This document shows, piece after piece, positions 52,401 to 58,938 of a stretch of 64,000 nt of DNA. Source of the DNA: JBCBEX01 sp038528235 (GTDB lineage Bacteria > Bacteroidota > Rhodothermia > Rhodothermales > Rubricoccaceae); assembly GCA_038528235.1 (NCBI GenBank), contig JBCBEX010000008.1, positions 24,552-88,551 on the forward strand, given 5' to 3'. The notes beneath the pieces were generated by a model. That model ran no database searches, was not told where the DNA came from, and saw nothing but the letters and a program-made list of their open reading frames with translations. The position numbers and the translations under genes were made by a program. Every line of letters starts with the position of its first letter. The first letter of the stretch is position 1.

Positions 52401-52457
52401 GAGGTGCCCGTCGTCGTGGACGTGGGCATCGCCGACAACTGGCTCGACGCCCATTGA
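49416..52457 (+). CDS. polA: DNA polymerase I
   Basis: The 1013-residue protein has a 5'-3' exonuclease domain (~32-320; GFAISLLKLLEDHKPEHIAVVFDA, GVEADDVIGTLA, SPDKDFRQLL, GDASDNVPGVRGIG). The 3'-5' exonuclease domain has the catalytic DTE intact near residue 399 (FALDTETSSLDA). The polymerase domain has motif A in AADYAQIELRILAHLSGD, motif B around RSQVKQVNYGIPYGV and motif C in VHDELVFEVP. A ~30-residue Gln/Ala-rich lead precedes the nuclease. Proofreading therefore looks functional. A charged insert near residues 640-680 (VKDPKAAGKTKKQLKEEEP) is longer than in E. coli. Confidence 0.97.
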   Translation: MDLFDALNDAHAEQEQATAQAQADAAPDASERLYLADAMALAYRAHFAFINRPLINTKGQDTSAVYGFAISLLKLLEDHKPEHIAVVFDALDGPPNFRDQLYEDYKAHRPPMPEGLKEGIPYIKELVRAFDIPVLEVSGVEADDVIGTLAKQAATEGVDVIIVSPDKDFRQLLQDDHSDNGGHGAISMLRPAYKGEEFDLETADTFRESYGVEPIQFIDILALLGDASDNVPGVRGIGKKGAPKLIQEYGTVENLLDHAEEQKGKRVREGLLNHRDDAILSKQLVTILTDIDFDEHGQDVDWHRLRRTDPHLDRVEELFDELEFGNRLRKRIKDYHDGKDRAPRTTNLLPEDDPALSFDFGPYEPVKEMDEDRVDYHTALSREAVERAHAHVADADRFALDTETSSLDAMETDLVGVSLSSKAREAHYVPTPLPDGTQTAALLDMLRPALENDALKVGHNLKFDLVVLAEHGLEVGGPLFDTMVAHYLIEPEASHKMDDVASFYLSYRPQPITDLIGTGKNAKSMRDVPIDQVGPYACEDADITFRLMDVLKAKLAEDGLLAIAEEIEFPLIRVLVEIERHGVRVDPKILEPISQQLGDEMARIEAEVYEAVGRTFNVGSPKQLGQALFGPVPTDADREAARVWAEEVKDPKAAGKTKKQLKEEEPTFGLGLDHKGQTASGQYKTSEAILEEVTTESDHPVPRLALDWRKLSKLKNTYVDKLPELINPATGRIHTDFNQTVTATGRLSSSNPNLQNIPVRTEQGREIRRAFVAAPGFKLLAADYAQIELRILAHLSGDPGLIEAFQQGLDIHTATAARVFDVDLADVTRIQRSQVKQVNYGIPYGVSAFGLAQRMRIPVGEAQELIEQYNRSYPRVVEYLTELVAVAREKGYAETLRGRRRYLPQITSRDHRDRSFAERVAVNMPIQGTQADMIKLAMVAIHRRLKAEQLATRMILQVHDELVFEVPDGSGDFSGEIETATALIREEMAQAQPLGEVPVVVDVGIADNWLDAH

Positions 52458-52508
52458 TGCCGCATCGCCTCCCACTCGTCTCCCTCGAATCGACCAACAG
52501 GCAACACC

Positions 52509-52796
52509 GTGCCATTCATCGCCACCCGGAAAGCCGAGCAGAATCAGCGGGCCGTGGACCCGTGGACGGCCGTGCACTTAAGCACAGGCCTCGCAATGGG
52601 GCTGATGGACATCCCCTTCAAGTGGGCGTTCACGGCGGCCGTCGCCTACGAAGTCGTGGAGCAGATCTTCGAGCGGGTGCCGGTGGGGCAGACGTTCTTC
52701 CGCGTTTCTGGTCCCGAGGTGATCGAGAATTCGGTCGTTGATGTCGTCGTCTTCGCGGCCGGGCATTGGCTCGGCACGAAGTGGAACGCGTCGTAG
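52509..52796 (+). CDS. Small predicted membrane protein, 95 aa
   Basis: The frame starts with GTG 52509, 51 bp after polA. Two hydrophobic stretches are visible (WTAVHLSTGLAMGLM...WAFTAAVAYEVVEQIF and VVDVVVFAAGHWLG), separated by a polar loop with conserved-looking Pro/Gly. It resembles short VanZ/DUF-type integral membrane proteins, but no family is firmly recognised. Its 3' half overlaps, on the other strand, the C-terminal end of the frame 52646-53110. The plus-strand frame looks the more protein-like of the two over the shared 151 bp. Confidence 0.6.
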   Translation: MPFIATRKAEQNQRAVDPWTAVHLSTGLAMGLMDIPFKWAFTAAVAYEVVEQIFERVPVGQTFFRVSGPEVIENSVVDVVVFAAGHWLGTKWNAS

Positions 52797-53110
52797 TCGC
52801 TGGACCGCTGTGTCGGCTCGTACTCATCGTGAATAGGGCTGACCAATGGTGCCACTACAACTCGAACATCCGGGTGGTCCTTCGCCTCCAGGATGCGATG
52901 GAGTCGCGGCATGACGAGGTAGACCATGGTCGGAACGAGGAGCGCGCTGGTAACGAACGTACGGACCGGCACCGGCTGGCCTGCGAGTAGTGGCTCGACG
53001 GCCAGCACGGTTCCGGTGAGGATCGGGTAGAGCCCAAGCCACGTGAAGAAGGCAAGCCGATGACGGCGGCTCCGACCACGCGGAGAGCGTTTGTTTACAC
53101 GAGGTCCCAT
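52646..53110 (-). CDS. Membrane protein fragment resembling ABM-linked transmembrane domain
   Basis: Only residues ~18-75 look like a real protein: FFTWLGLYPILTGTVL, LLAGQPVPVRTFVTSALLVPTMVYLVMPRLHRIL. That is the two-helix membrane module found C-terminal to antibiotic-biosynthesis-monooxygenase-like domains. After ~residue 85 the sequence is Ser/Thr/Lys-rich and lies antisense to the 52509-52796 gene, so the C-terminus is doubtful. The ATG overlaps the stop of the aldo/keto reductase gene, suggesting co-translation. It may be a decayed gene that lost its original end. Confidence 0.5.
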   Translation of the reverse strand: MGPRVNKRSPRGRSRRHRLAFFTWLGLYPILTGTVLAVEPLLAGQPVPVRTFVTSALLVPTMVYLVMPRLHRILEAKDHPDVRVVVAPLVSPIHDEYEPTQRSSDYDAFHFVPSQCPAAKTTTSTTEFSITSGPETRKNVCPTGTRSKICSTTS

Positions 53111-53880
53111 GCGGCTACGTTGTCTTCCAGGTGCGCAATAGACGTGGTGCCCGGGATCACGATGATGTTCGGGGAGCGGCGCAGCAACCAGGCGAGGGCC
53201 TCGCGTGCAGGAAGCATCGCACCGCGTCGCATCGGGTGGGCGCCGAGCGGGCCGTACGGGACGAACGCGATGTCCTTGGCTGCGGTGTAATCCACGAGGG
53301 CGTCATGTCTCCGCTCGCCCTGGTTGTAGCGGTTCTGAACGGAGGCGATCGGCGCCACCGAGAGGGCACGGTCGAGTTGGTCGCGGTCCACGTTGGACAG
53401 GCCGATCAGCCGAATCTTGCCAGCCAGCCGCGCTTCTTCGAGAGCGCCTACCGAGTCTTCGATCGGGACCTGCGGATCCACGCGGTGCAGCTGGAAGAGG
53501 TCGAGCCGTTCGACGCCTATCGTAGCAAGGGCCTCGTCGATCTGTTGATGGAGCGTGGCAGGGGATCCGTCCGTGATGATGTGGCCGGGAGCCGGCTTAT
53601 CGACGCCTCCTTTCGTCGCGATCACCACCTGACTTGGGTCGAGTGCGCTTGCGAGGAGGCGGTCGGCCCAGAGGGGACCGTAGGACCGCGCCGAGTCGAA
53701 GAAGTTGACACCGAGGTCGGCAGCACGCCGGACCAGGGCACGTCCGGCTTCCCAGTCGGAGTAGGGGCCGAAGTTGCCGGGCTGTCCGGTGAGGCGCATG
53801 GAGCCATACCCGAGCCGGTTCACTTGGAGGCCGTCAGCAAAGCGAAAGGTGCGGGAGAGTGTGGTTGCGGGGGTAGTCAT
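53095..53880 (-). CDS. Aldo/keto reductase
   Basis: ATG 53880 starts MTTPATTLSRTFRFADGLQV; a longer frame adds 15 residues. The 261-residue barrel keeps the AKR tetrad: Asp in FFDSARSYG, Tyr in the same SYG, Lys in VIATKGG and His in FQLHRVDP. SNVDRDQLDRAL and the closing IIVIPGTTSIAHLEDN belong to the NADPH-binding part. It reduces carbonyl compounds with NADPH; the substrate is unknown. It is divergent from a LysR regulator with a dyad in the 100-bp gap, so it is very likely that regulator's target. It is the first gene of a pair with the membrane-protein frame. Confidence 0.92.
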   Translation of the reverse strand: MTTPATTLSRTFRFADGLQVNRLGYGSMRLTGQPGNFGPYSDWEAGRALVRRAADLGVNFFDSARSYGPLWADRLLASALDPSQVVIATKGGVDKPAPGHIITDGSPATLHQQIDEALATIGVERLDLFQLHRVDPQVPIEDSVGALEEARLAGKIRLIGLSNVDRDQLDRALSVAPIASVQNRYNQGERRHDALVDYTAAKDIAFVPYGPLGAHPMRRGAMLPAREALAWLLRRSPNIIVIPGTTSIAHLEDNVAAWDLV

Positions 53881-53913
53881 GGCAGCAAAACGTTGCGTGA
53901 ATGGAACGACACT

Positions 53914-53934
53914 CCAAGGTGGCAACTATCTTGG
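53914..53934. promoter_or_regulatory. Candidate LysR-regulator operator
   Basis: CCAAG-N11-CTTGG, a perfect 5-bp inverted repeat with the 11-nt spacing usual for LysR-type sites, centred between the divergent AKR and LysR genes. TATCTTGG inside it is one mismatch from the -7 promoter consensus. Confidence 0.5.
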
Positions 53935-53980
53935 CTCAACGGTAGGGGCTCAGATCGAGTAACAGTCATGCACAAAACGT

Positions 53981-54892
53981 ATGAGCAGAGCTACAGATCG
54001 TCTATCGCTGCTGGCCACCTTCGTGCGGATCGCCGAGGCCGGGAGCATTAGCGCTGCCGCTCGGGATCTAGGGTTGTCGCAGCCCTCCGTGAGCCGTCAA
54101 CTGGCGTCCCTGGAGAAGCGTCTGCAGACGCAACTCGCGCGTCGAACGACGCATGAGTTGGCCCTCACTGAAGCCGGTCGCCTTCTTCTCGCAGACGCTC
54201 GGGCACTGCTCGACGCTTGGGAGGTGCTCGAAGAGCGGCATCTCAAGGCCGCGACGGAGTTGAGGGGGCGACTGAAGGTCGTAGCGCCGATAGCACTTGG
54301 TCAGCATGCGCTGGCGGGCTTTGCCGCGGGGTTCCGCCTCGAATACCCTCGGATCACCCTCACCTGGCAGTTGGAGGACCGGGCTATTCGGTTTGCCGAG
54401 GTTGGGTGCGACTGCTGGGTCAAAGTTGGACCGGTTCCGGACGACACCTTGATTGTCCGTAGGCTAGGTCGCGTAGAGCGGTTGCTCGTCGCTGCGCCTG
54501 GGCTGTTGGGGACCCAACGAATCGAACACCCACGCGACCTGGCACAGGTTGCCGCCGTCGCACTCACCCCGTTCGAAGGCGATGCGCTCCCGCTCACGTC
54601 GGACGAAGGAGAGCATGCCCTGCTACGACCACCCGTCGCGATGTCAACCAATAACATCTTTGCGTTGCATTCGGCTGCACGGGCTGGCGTTGGCATGGCT
54701 GTGCTACCGAAATGGTTCGTCCAGCAAGACCTTGAGGCCGGACGATTGCACGATGTGTTGCCTGCGTGGCGTGCGCCGTCGCTGGACGTAAACGTAGCGT
54801 ATGCGCCAGGGCGACATCGACCGCAGCGGCTCCGCGTGTTTGTGGATGCGCTGCTCGCAGCGGTCCAGTCGATTCCAGGCATCGAAGCGTGA
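53981..54892 (+). CDS. LysR-family transcriptional regulator
   Basis: The 303-residue protein has an N-terminal winged HTH (residues ~5-65; FVRIAEAGSISAAARDLGLSQPSVSRQLASLEKRL) and a LysR substrate-binding domain (~92-300; LRGRLKVVAPIALGQHAL, GMAVLPKWFV, LRVFVDALLAAV). It is of the AaeR/CrgA-like group by the short RVIAPI-type strand. It probably controls the divergent aldo/keto reductase gene in response to a small aromatic or carbonyl ligand. The gene ends before a terminator shared with ppiD. Confidence 0.92.
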   Translation: MSRATDRLSLLATFVRIAEAGSISAAARDLGLSQPSVSRQLASLEKRLQTQLARRTTHELALTEAGRLLLADARALLDAWEVLEERHLKAATELRGRLKVVAPIALGQHALAGFAAGFRLEYPRITLTWQLEDRAIRFAEVGCDCWVKVGPVPDDTLIVRRLGRVERLLVAAPGLLGTQRIEHPRDLAQVAAVALTPFEGDALPLTSDEGEHALLRPPVAMSTNNIFALHSAARAGVGMAVLPKWFVQQDLEAGRLHDVLPAWRAPSLDVNVAYAPGRHRPQRLRVFVDALLAAVQSIPGIEA

Positions 54893-54928
54893 ATCGGAGC
54901 GGGCCACCGCCTGGATGCCGATATCAGG

Positions 54929-54967
54929 CAAAGAAAGCGGGGCGGCCTCCGAAGAAGCAGCCCCGCT
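54929..54967 (-). terminator. Terminator of ppiD (convergent with LysR gene)
   Basis: AGCGGGGC (54936-54943) and GCCCCGCT (54960-54967) form a perfect 8-bp stem; on the minus strand TTTCTTTGCC follows the stem. It serves ppiD and may also stop LysR transcription. Confidence 0.7.
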
Positions 54968-55009
54968 CAGGTTGGTTGACCAATCGCTGGAAGGCGTTGA
55001 CTGAGCGCC

Positions 55010-57064
55010 TTAGAGGATCGCGCCGCGGTTGTCCGTGATCTCAGCGTCGTCGCGGAGGCGCTCGATCCACTGCTGGCGGACCTGCTGGCGCTTCTGGCCG
55101 AGCAGCTGCTCGCGGATCTGGTCGCGGTCCTCGTCGCTCATGTTGCTGGGCTCGGCGACGTTCTTCGAGGTCACCTCCAGCATATAGGCGGCGGTCTGGC
55201 CCTCAATCACCTGCGAGGTCGAGCCCGTGGCGAGGCCAAAGGCGGCGCCCACGAACTGCGGGTCGCGGCCGAGGCCCGGGATCGTTGGGTTGGTGTACGT
55301 CACGTTCGGCGCGGTCTGTACGCTGCTCCCGACCGCCGAGGCGATGGCGTCGAGGCTGCCGCTGGCCCCAGCGAGGCGCTGCGCAGCGATCTCCTGCTTC
55401 TGCGCCGTGAGGTAGCGGCGGCGCACCTGCTCGGCGACCTCGTCGAACGGGCGGAAGCCGGACTCGGTGACGTTGGTCACTTCGACGACCACGAAGCCGT
55501 CGGCGGTGTTGAACGGCTGCGAGATCACGCCCACGCGCCCACGCTTGATGTAGCGCGCCACGTCGGAGTCAGCGTCGAGGCCGGGGATGGCGTTCTGCTC
55601 CTCGGTGATCGTGACCGAGCGGACGGTGTAGCCTTCCTGCTCCGCCTGCTCAGCGAGCGTGCGGTCGGCCTGCTCGGCGAAGTACTGGACGTCCTCGGCG
55701 CGCTCCTGCACCCCGTCGAAGTCGACGGCGACCTCGCGGCGGAGCGGGATCACGACGGCGTCCCGCGTCGCGCGGGCGTCCACGCGGATGAGGTGGTAGC
55801 CGAACTGCGTCTGGACGGGCCCGACGACCTCGCCGACGGGCGCGGCGAACGCGGCAGCCTGGAACTCAGGCACCATGCGGCCCTCGCCAAACCAGCCGAG
55901 GTCACCGCCCTGGTCCTTGTTCGAGGTATCGGTCGAGTGCTGCGCGGCGAGGTCCTCGAACGTGGCGCCGTTCGCCAGCTCTGTGAGCAGGTTGCGGGCC
56001 CCGGCTTCCTCCTGCACGAGGATGTGGCGGGCGCGCACCGTCTGGCCGTCAGCGGGCGCCGTGCCGATGACCTTGTAGAGGAAGACCTCGCCCCCGTCGA
56101 TGACCGGGCCGGCGATGGTGCCGGGCGTCAGGTCGCGGAACAGCGCCGTGGCCGCGTCTGCGGGGGCGCTCGTCGCCGAGAGCGTGTCGACCTCGTAGGT
56201 GTTATCGATCTCGCTGCCGATCAGGTTGGCCACGAAGATCGAGTCGTTGGAGGTGTCGGCGAAGTCGATGCCGATCTCGCGGAACTGCGAGAGGGCGCGG
56301 GCCGAGTCCTCGGCAGCGGGCGCAAGGGCGAAGGTGACGTAGTTGACGTCGAACGTCTTGTCGCGCTGGAAGTCGTCGCGGATCTCGTTGTAGTAGGCTT
56401 CCACGTCGCGGTCGTTGACCTCGATCTCCGCGTCGGGGATGTCGGCGTAGCGGAGGGCGACGAAGCGCGCGGCGGCGGACTGGTTGCGGCGGACGTACTC
56501 GTCGTTGACGTCGGCCTGCGTCACGCGGACGGTCGCGCCGATGAGGGCGTCGAGCTTGGCCTGCTGGCGGCGGCGGCGCACGTCCTCCTGGATGCCGATG
56601 AAGTCGCCGCGGTACTGCGGGTCCTCGGCGATGGTGCGCACGGCGTTGCGGTCCACGCCGCCCTGGCCGTCGGGGAAGAACTGGCGGATGAGCACGTCCG
56701 GGTTGTCGCCGTAGAGGAGGTCGGCGACTTCGGCGTCCGAGACGGCGACGCCGAGGCGCTCCATCTCCTGCTCACGGAGCACGTTGTCCACGAGGGCATC
56801 GTAGACCCGCTCCTCGATGAAGGCGCGCAGCTGCGGCGACACTTCCTGGCCCTGCTGCTCGTAGGCCTCGACCTGCTGCTGGACGGCGCCTTGGTACGTC
56901 TCTAAGGTGATCGGCTCGCCGTTGACGACGGCGAGGTGGCGCGGGCCGAGGCCGATCGTCTCGAAGCAGCCGGAGTCTTGAAGCGTCCAAAGGCCGCCGA
57001 ACGAGAAGACGATAATCCAGAGGATGTACTTCGTGCTCTCGCGCATCTTGTTCATCACGCCCAT
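55010..57064 (-). CDS. ppiD: Periplasmic folding chaperone/PPIase, PpiD-like (SurA N-terminal domain)
   Basis: The 684-residue protein has a single N-terminal membrane helix (KYILWIIVFSFGGLWTL, ~12-28), a SurA_N-type helical region (~38-190; VNGEPITLETYQGAVQQQVEAYE), a parvulin domain (~345-440; VRARHILVQEE, GGDLGWFGEGRMVPEF, FGYHLIRVDA) and a second parvulin-like domain toward the C-terminus. This is the PpiD layout: membrane-tethered, facing the periplasm and helping outer-membrane proteins fold after export. It is transcribed alone, with a dyad (57174-57194) in its leader. Confidence 0.92.
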   Translation of the reverse strand: MGVMNKMRESTKYILWIIVFSFGGLWTLQDSGCFETIGLGPRHLAVVNGEPITLETYQGAVQQQVEAYEQQGQEVSPQLRAFIEERVYDALVDNVLREQEMERLGVAVSDAEVADLLYGDNPDVLIRQFFPDGQGGVDRNAVRTIAEDPQYRGDFIGIQEDVRRRRQQAKLDALIGATVRVTQADVNDEYVRRNQSAAARFVALRYADIPDAEIEVNDRDVEAYYNEIRDDFQRDKTFDVNYVTFALAPAAEDSARALSQFREIGIDFADTSNDSIFVANLIGSEIDNTYEVDTLSATSAPADAATALFRDLTPGTIAGPVIDGGEVFLYKVIGTAPADGQTVRARHILVQEEAGARNLLTELANGATFEDLAAQHSTDTSNKDQGGDLGWFGEGRMVPEFQAAAFAAPVGEVVGPVQTQFGYHLIRVDARATRDAVVIPLRREVAVDFDGVQERAEDVQYFAEQADRTLAEQAEQEGYTVRSVTITEEQNAIPGLDADSDVARYIKRGRVGVISQPFNTADGFVVVEVTNVTESGFRPFDEVAEQVRRRYLTAQKQEIAAQRLAGASGSLDAIASAVGSSVQTAPNVTYTNPTIPGLGRDPQFVGAAFGLATGSTSQVIEGQTAAYMLEVTSKNVAEPSNMSDEDRDQIREQLLGQKRQQVRQQWIERLRDDAEITDNRGAIL

Positions 57065-57173
57065 GAGCAGTCGGGGGTCTGGGCAGGGGCACCGGCGGTG
57101 GGCCGGGGTGCTCTGCGAGTGTGGCGTCGTTACGATCGACGCGGGGAAACAGGTAAATAGGAAGCGGACCCGT

Positions 57174-57194
57174 AACGGAATGAGGCATTCCGTT
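57174..57194. promoter_or_regulatory. Perfect dyad in the ppiD leader
   Basis: AACGGAATG-AGG-CATTCCGTT, 9-bp arms with a 3-nt centre, 110 bp upstream of the ppiD start. It is shaped like an operator or a tight RNA hairpin; no terminator T-run follows on the minus strand. Confidence 0.45.
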
Positions 57195-57435
57195 GGTATC
57201 CGCTGTTGAATCCATAGCCCCCAAACCTACGCGCGCGCGCGGCGGCCTGCTGTGAATTGGGTGTGGGTCCAAGGTCGCTGGGCTTTCATCGTCCGACCCC
57301 GTCTCTGATGTTCGAGGGCGTAGCCGCTGCGCGCTCGGCTACGTGCGTACGGATTGGCCCGTATCGATGACGACTGAAGAAAGCCTTGATTCGACCACCT
57401 ACCCGCCATTGGGCCTCGAAATCCAGCCAGGAGCG

Positions 57436-57473
57436 ATTAAAAACAACGAAGGCGAGGAGCAATGCTCCCCGCC
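57436..57473 (-). terminator. Rho-independent terminator after the sigma-factor gene
   Basis: On the minus strand GGCGGGGAGCA pairs with TGCTCCTCGCC (one G-T pair) around a tiny loop, then TTCGTTGTTTTTAATC. It lies 105 bp past the sigma stop. Confidence 0.8.
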
Positions 57474-57577
57474 CTCGCTGCGCTCTCTCTTCCTCTCTCG
57501 TGAGGACTTGGGGCGATCGGGCCGGGGGGCGGCGCGATCGCAAAGTGGTTGGGGGGACGTTCTGAGTCGGGTAGGCG

Positions 57578-58333
57578 TCAGGCGGGCTGGGTCGTTTCGA
57601 GCCGAGCGCGGAGCCCTCGGAGCGTCTTCGAGAGGATCTGCGAAATCCGTGCCTCAGTCAGGTCGTACTGCTCAGCAATCTGTCGGAGCGTGAGGTTTTC
57701 GAAGTAGTAGAGGGCGACCATCTCGCGTTCGCGCTGCGGCAGTTGCTCGATCAGGGCGCACACGTGGTCGAAGAGCGAGCGTCGCTCGATGGCGTCGAAG
57801 GCGCGCTCGGCGGTCGGGTGTGCAAGCGTGTCGATGGGGGAGGCGTGGTCGTCGGAGCCGCTGTGCTCGTGGAGGGCGAGCGAGAAGCGCTGCTGGGCAT
57901 CGGAGCGGAGCTGCTGCACCTCCTCGACCGTGACGCCCATGCGCTCGGCGACCATGCCGTCGTGCATCTCGCCGCCCGTCTCCTGCTCTAGTTCGTCGGA
58001 GACGCGGAGCACCTCGGCGACCTTGCGGCGGCGTCCCCGGCTGAGCGTGTCGATGGAGCGGAGAAAGTCGACGAGCGCGCCCCGTATGCGACCGTAGGCG
58101 AACGAGGCGAAGGCGGTGCCGTGGCTGGGGTCGTAGGCGTCGAGGGCTTGCAGCATGCCGAGCATGCCCGCGTTCTCGAGGTCGCCGTAGGAGGCGAGCG
58201 GGTGGTCCGGGAGGGGGACCCGCTTCACCATCGAGCGGACGAGGGGGAGCGCTGCCTCGGCGACGCCGCGCCGGTGGCGCGGACTCGGCTCGTGAGCGAA
58301 GGCTTCAGCGGCAGCTTGTAGGTCGAGGGACAT
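57578..58333 (-). CDS. RNA polymerase sigma factor, FliA/WhiG type
   Basis: ATG 58333 (MSLDLQAAAEAFAHE) is preferred to a longer start. The 251 residues keep region 2 (LASYGDLENAGMLGMLQALDAYDPSHGTAFASFAYGRIRGALVDFLR), region 3 (ERMGVTVEEVQQL) and region 4 (EREMVALYYFENLTLRQIAEQYDLTEARISQILSKTLRGLR). That is the FliA/WhiG subgroup of sigma-70 proteins. No anti-sigma factor gene or flagellar gene lies nearby. It follows a small membrane-protein gene by 66 bp and ends at a strong terminator. A role in motility or another specialised regulon cannot be decided. Confidence 0.93.
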   Translation of the reverse strand: MSLDLQAAAEAFAHEPSPRHRRGVAEAALPLVRSMVKRVPLPDHPLASYGDLENAGMLGMLQALDAYDPSHGTAFASFAYGRIRGALVDFLRSIDTLSRGRRRKVAEVLRVSDELEQETGGEMHDGMVAERMGVTVEEVQQLRSDAQQRFSLALHEHSGSDDHASPIDTLAHPTAERAFDAIERRSLFDHVCALIEQLPQREREMVALYYFENLTLRQIAEQYDLTEARISQILSKTLRGLRARLETTQPA

Positions 58334-58399
58334 CAGGTGGTGGACAACGGTCGCGGCCCGGCGGAAGGCCAATGGAGGGGACGATCCAAAGGGGACGGC

Positions 58400-58633
58400 T
58401 CAGGCGTCCGGGCTAGGCAGAGGGGGGCGCGACGCCGGCCCTCGGGAGAGCGTGGCACGACGCGCGCGCCAGGCGTGGCTGAGGGCTTCACCTCCATGGA
58501 CCGCAGCGCCGCCCACGAGGCAGATGAGCAGGCCGACATACAAACCCTCCATGAGGGGGAGGGCGGCGAGGCTCTGCGTCACAACGAAGAGGAGGCCCGC
58601 AAGGGCGACGTAGCGAAGGGTCCAGATGGGCAT
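58400..58633 (-). CDS. Small two-helix membrane protein upstream of the sigma-factor gene
   Basis: ATG 58633 starts MPIWTLRYVALAGLLF; the longer frame is unlikely. The 77 residues have two hydrophobic helices (LRYVALAGLLFVVTQSLAALPL and GLYVGLLICLVGGAAVHGG) and a basic tail (SHAWRARRATLSRGP). No family is recognised. Its same-strand position 66 bp before the sigma gene suggests co-transcription, and it could be a membrane anchor or regulator for the sigma factor. Confidence 0.55.
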   Translation of the reverse strand: MPIWTLRYVALAGLLFVVTQSLAALPLMEGLYVGLLICLVGGAAVHGGEALSHAWRARRATLSRGPASRPPLPSPDA

Positions 58634-58938
58634 CGACGGGGGCGTCGGCTGGGGGAAGGTGTGCGTTCTGAGCGCTTCCTTCGACAAAGCCGTGCCAGAC
58701 TTCGACACCCGTGCGTGGCATTCCTACACACGAAACCGTCTCACAATCTGGCACACGGCCCCTGGCCCGCCTCGTGGGCCATCGGGGTGAGCAACTGTAA
58801 CTGCGACGTTCCGCCTTTACCGTTTGAACCGGCATGGCGGTCTGCGTCTTCGCGCGGCGTCCTCCGCCACGTGCCCGCACATCTCATGCGCCTACGATTC
58901 CCTATCGTAAACCCAGGGGTAGGAACTTCGAAGTGCGA
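58634..58938. other. Intergenic region upstream of the small membrane protein
   Basis: About 305 bp without a supported gene. It holds a hairpin at 58759-58787 (CCCCTGGCCC facing GGGCCATCGGGG), a possible terminator of the kynureninase-like gene on the minus strand. No recognisable promoter was found. Confidence 0.5.

Larger units (their letters stand above)
57065..57577. other. Intergenic region between ppiD and the sigma-factor gene
   Basis: These 513 bp have no convincing gene; both genes are on the minus strand. It contains the dyad at 57174-57194, a CG run (GCGCGCGCGCGG) near 57231, a possible -7 box TAGGTTTG (minus strand, 57229-57222) and the terminator of the upstream sigma-factor transcript at 57436-57473. 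The frame 57343-57693 is Ser/Arg-rich without domains. Confidence 0.6.

Noticed and set aside
55793..56905. 370-residue plus-strand ORF opposite ppiD
   Set aside because: Leu/Val/Glu/Arg-biased shadow produced by GC-rich codons of ppiD; no signal peptide or motif, and the PPIase on the other strand is unmistakable.
58640..58760. Sigma-54 promoter (TGGCAC...TTGTC) upstream of the small membrane protein
   Set aside because: Spacing is one base short and the -12 GC is absent.
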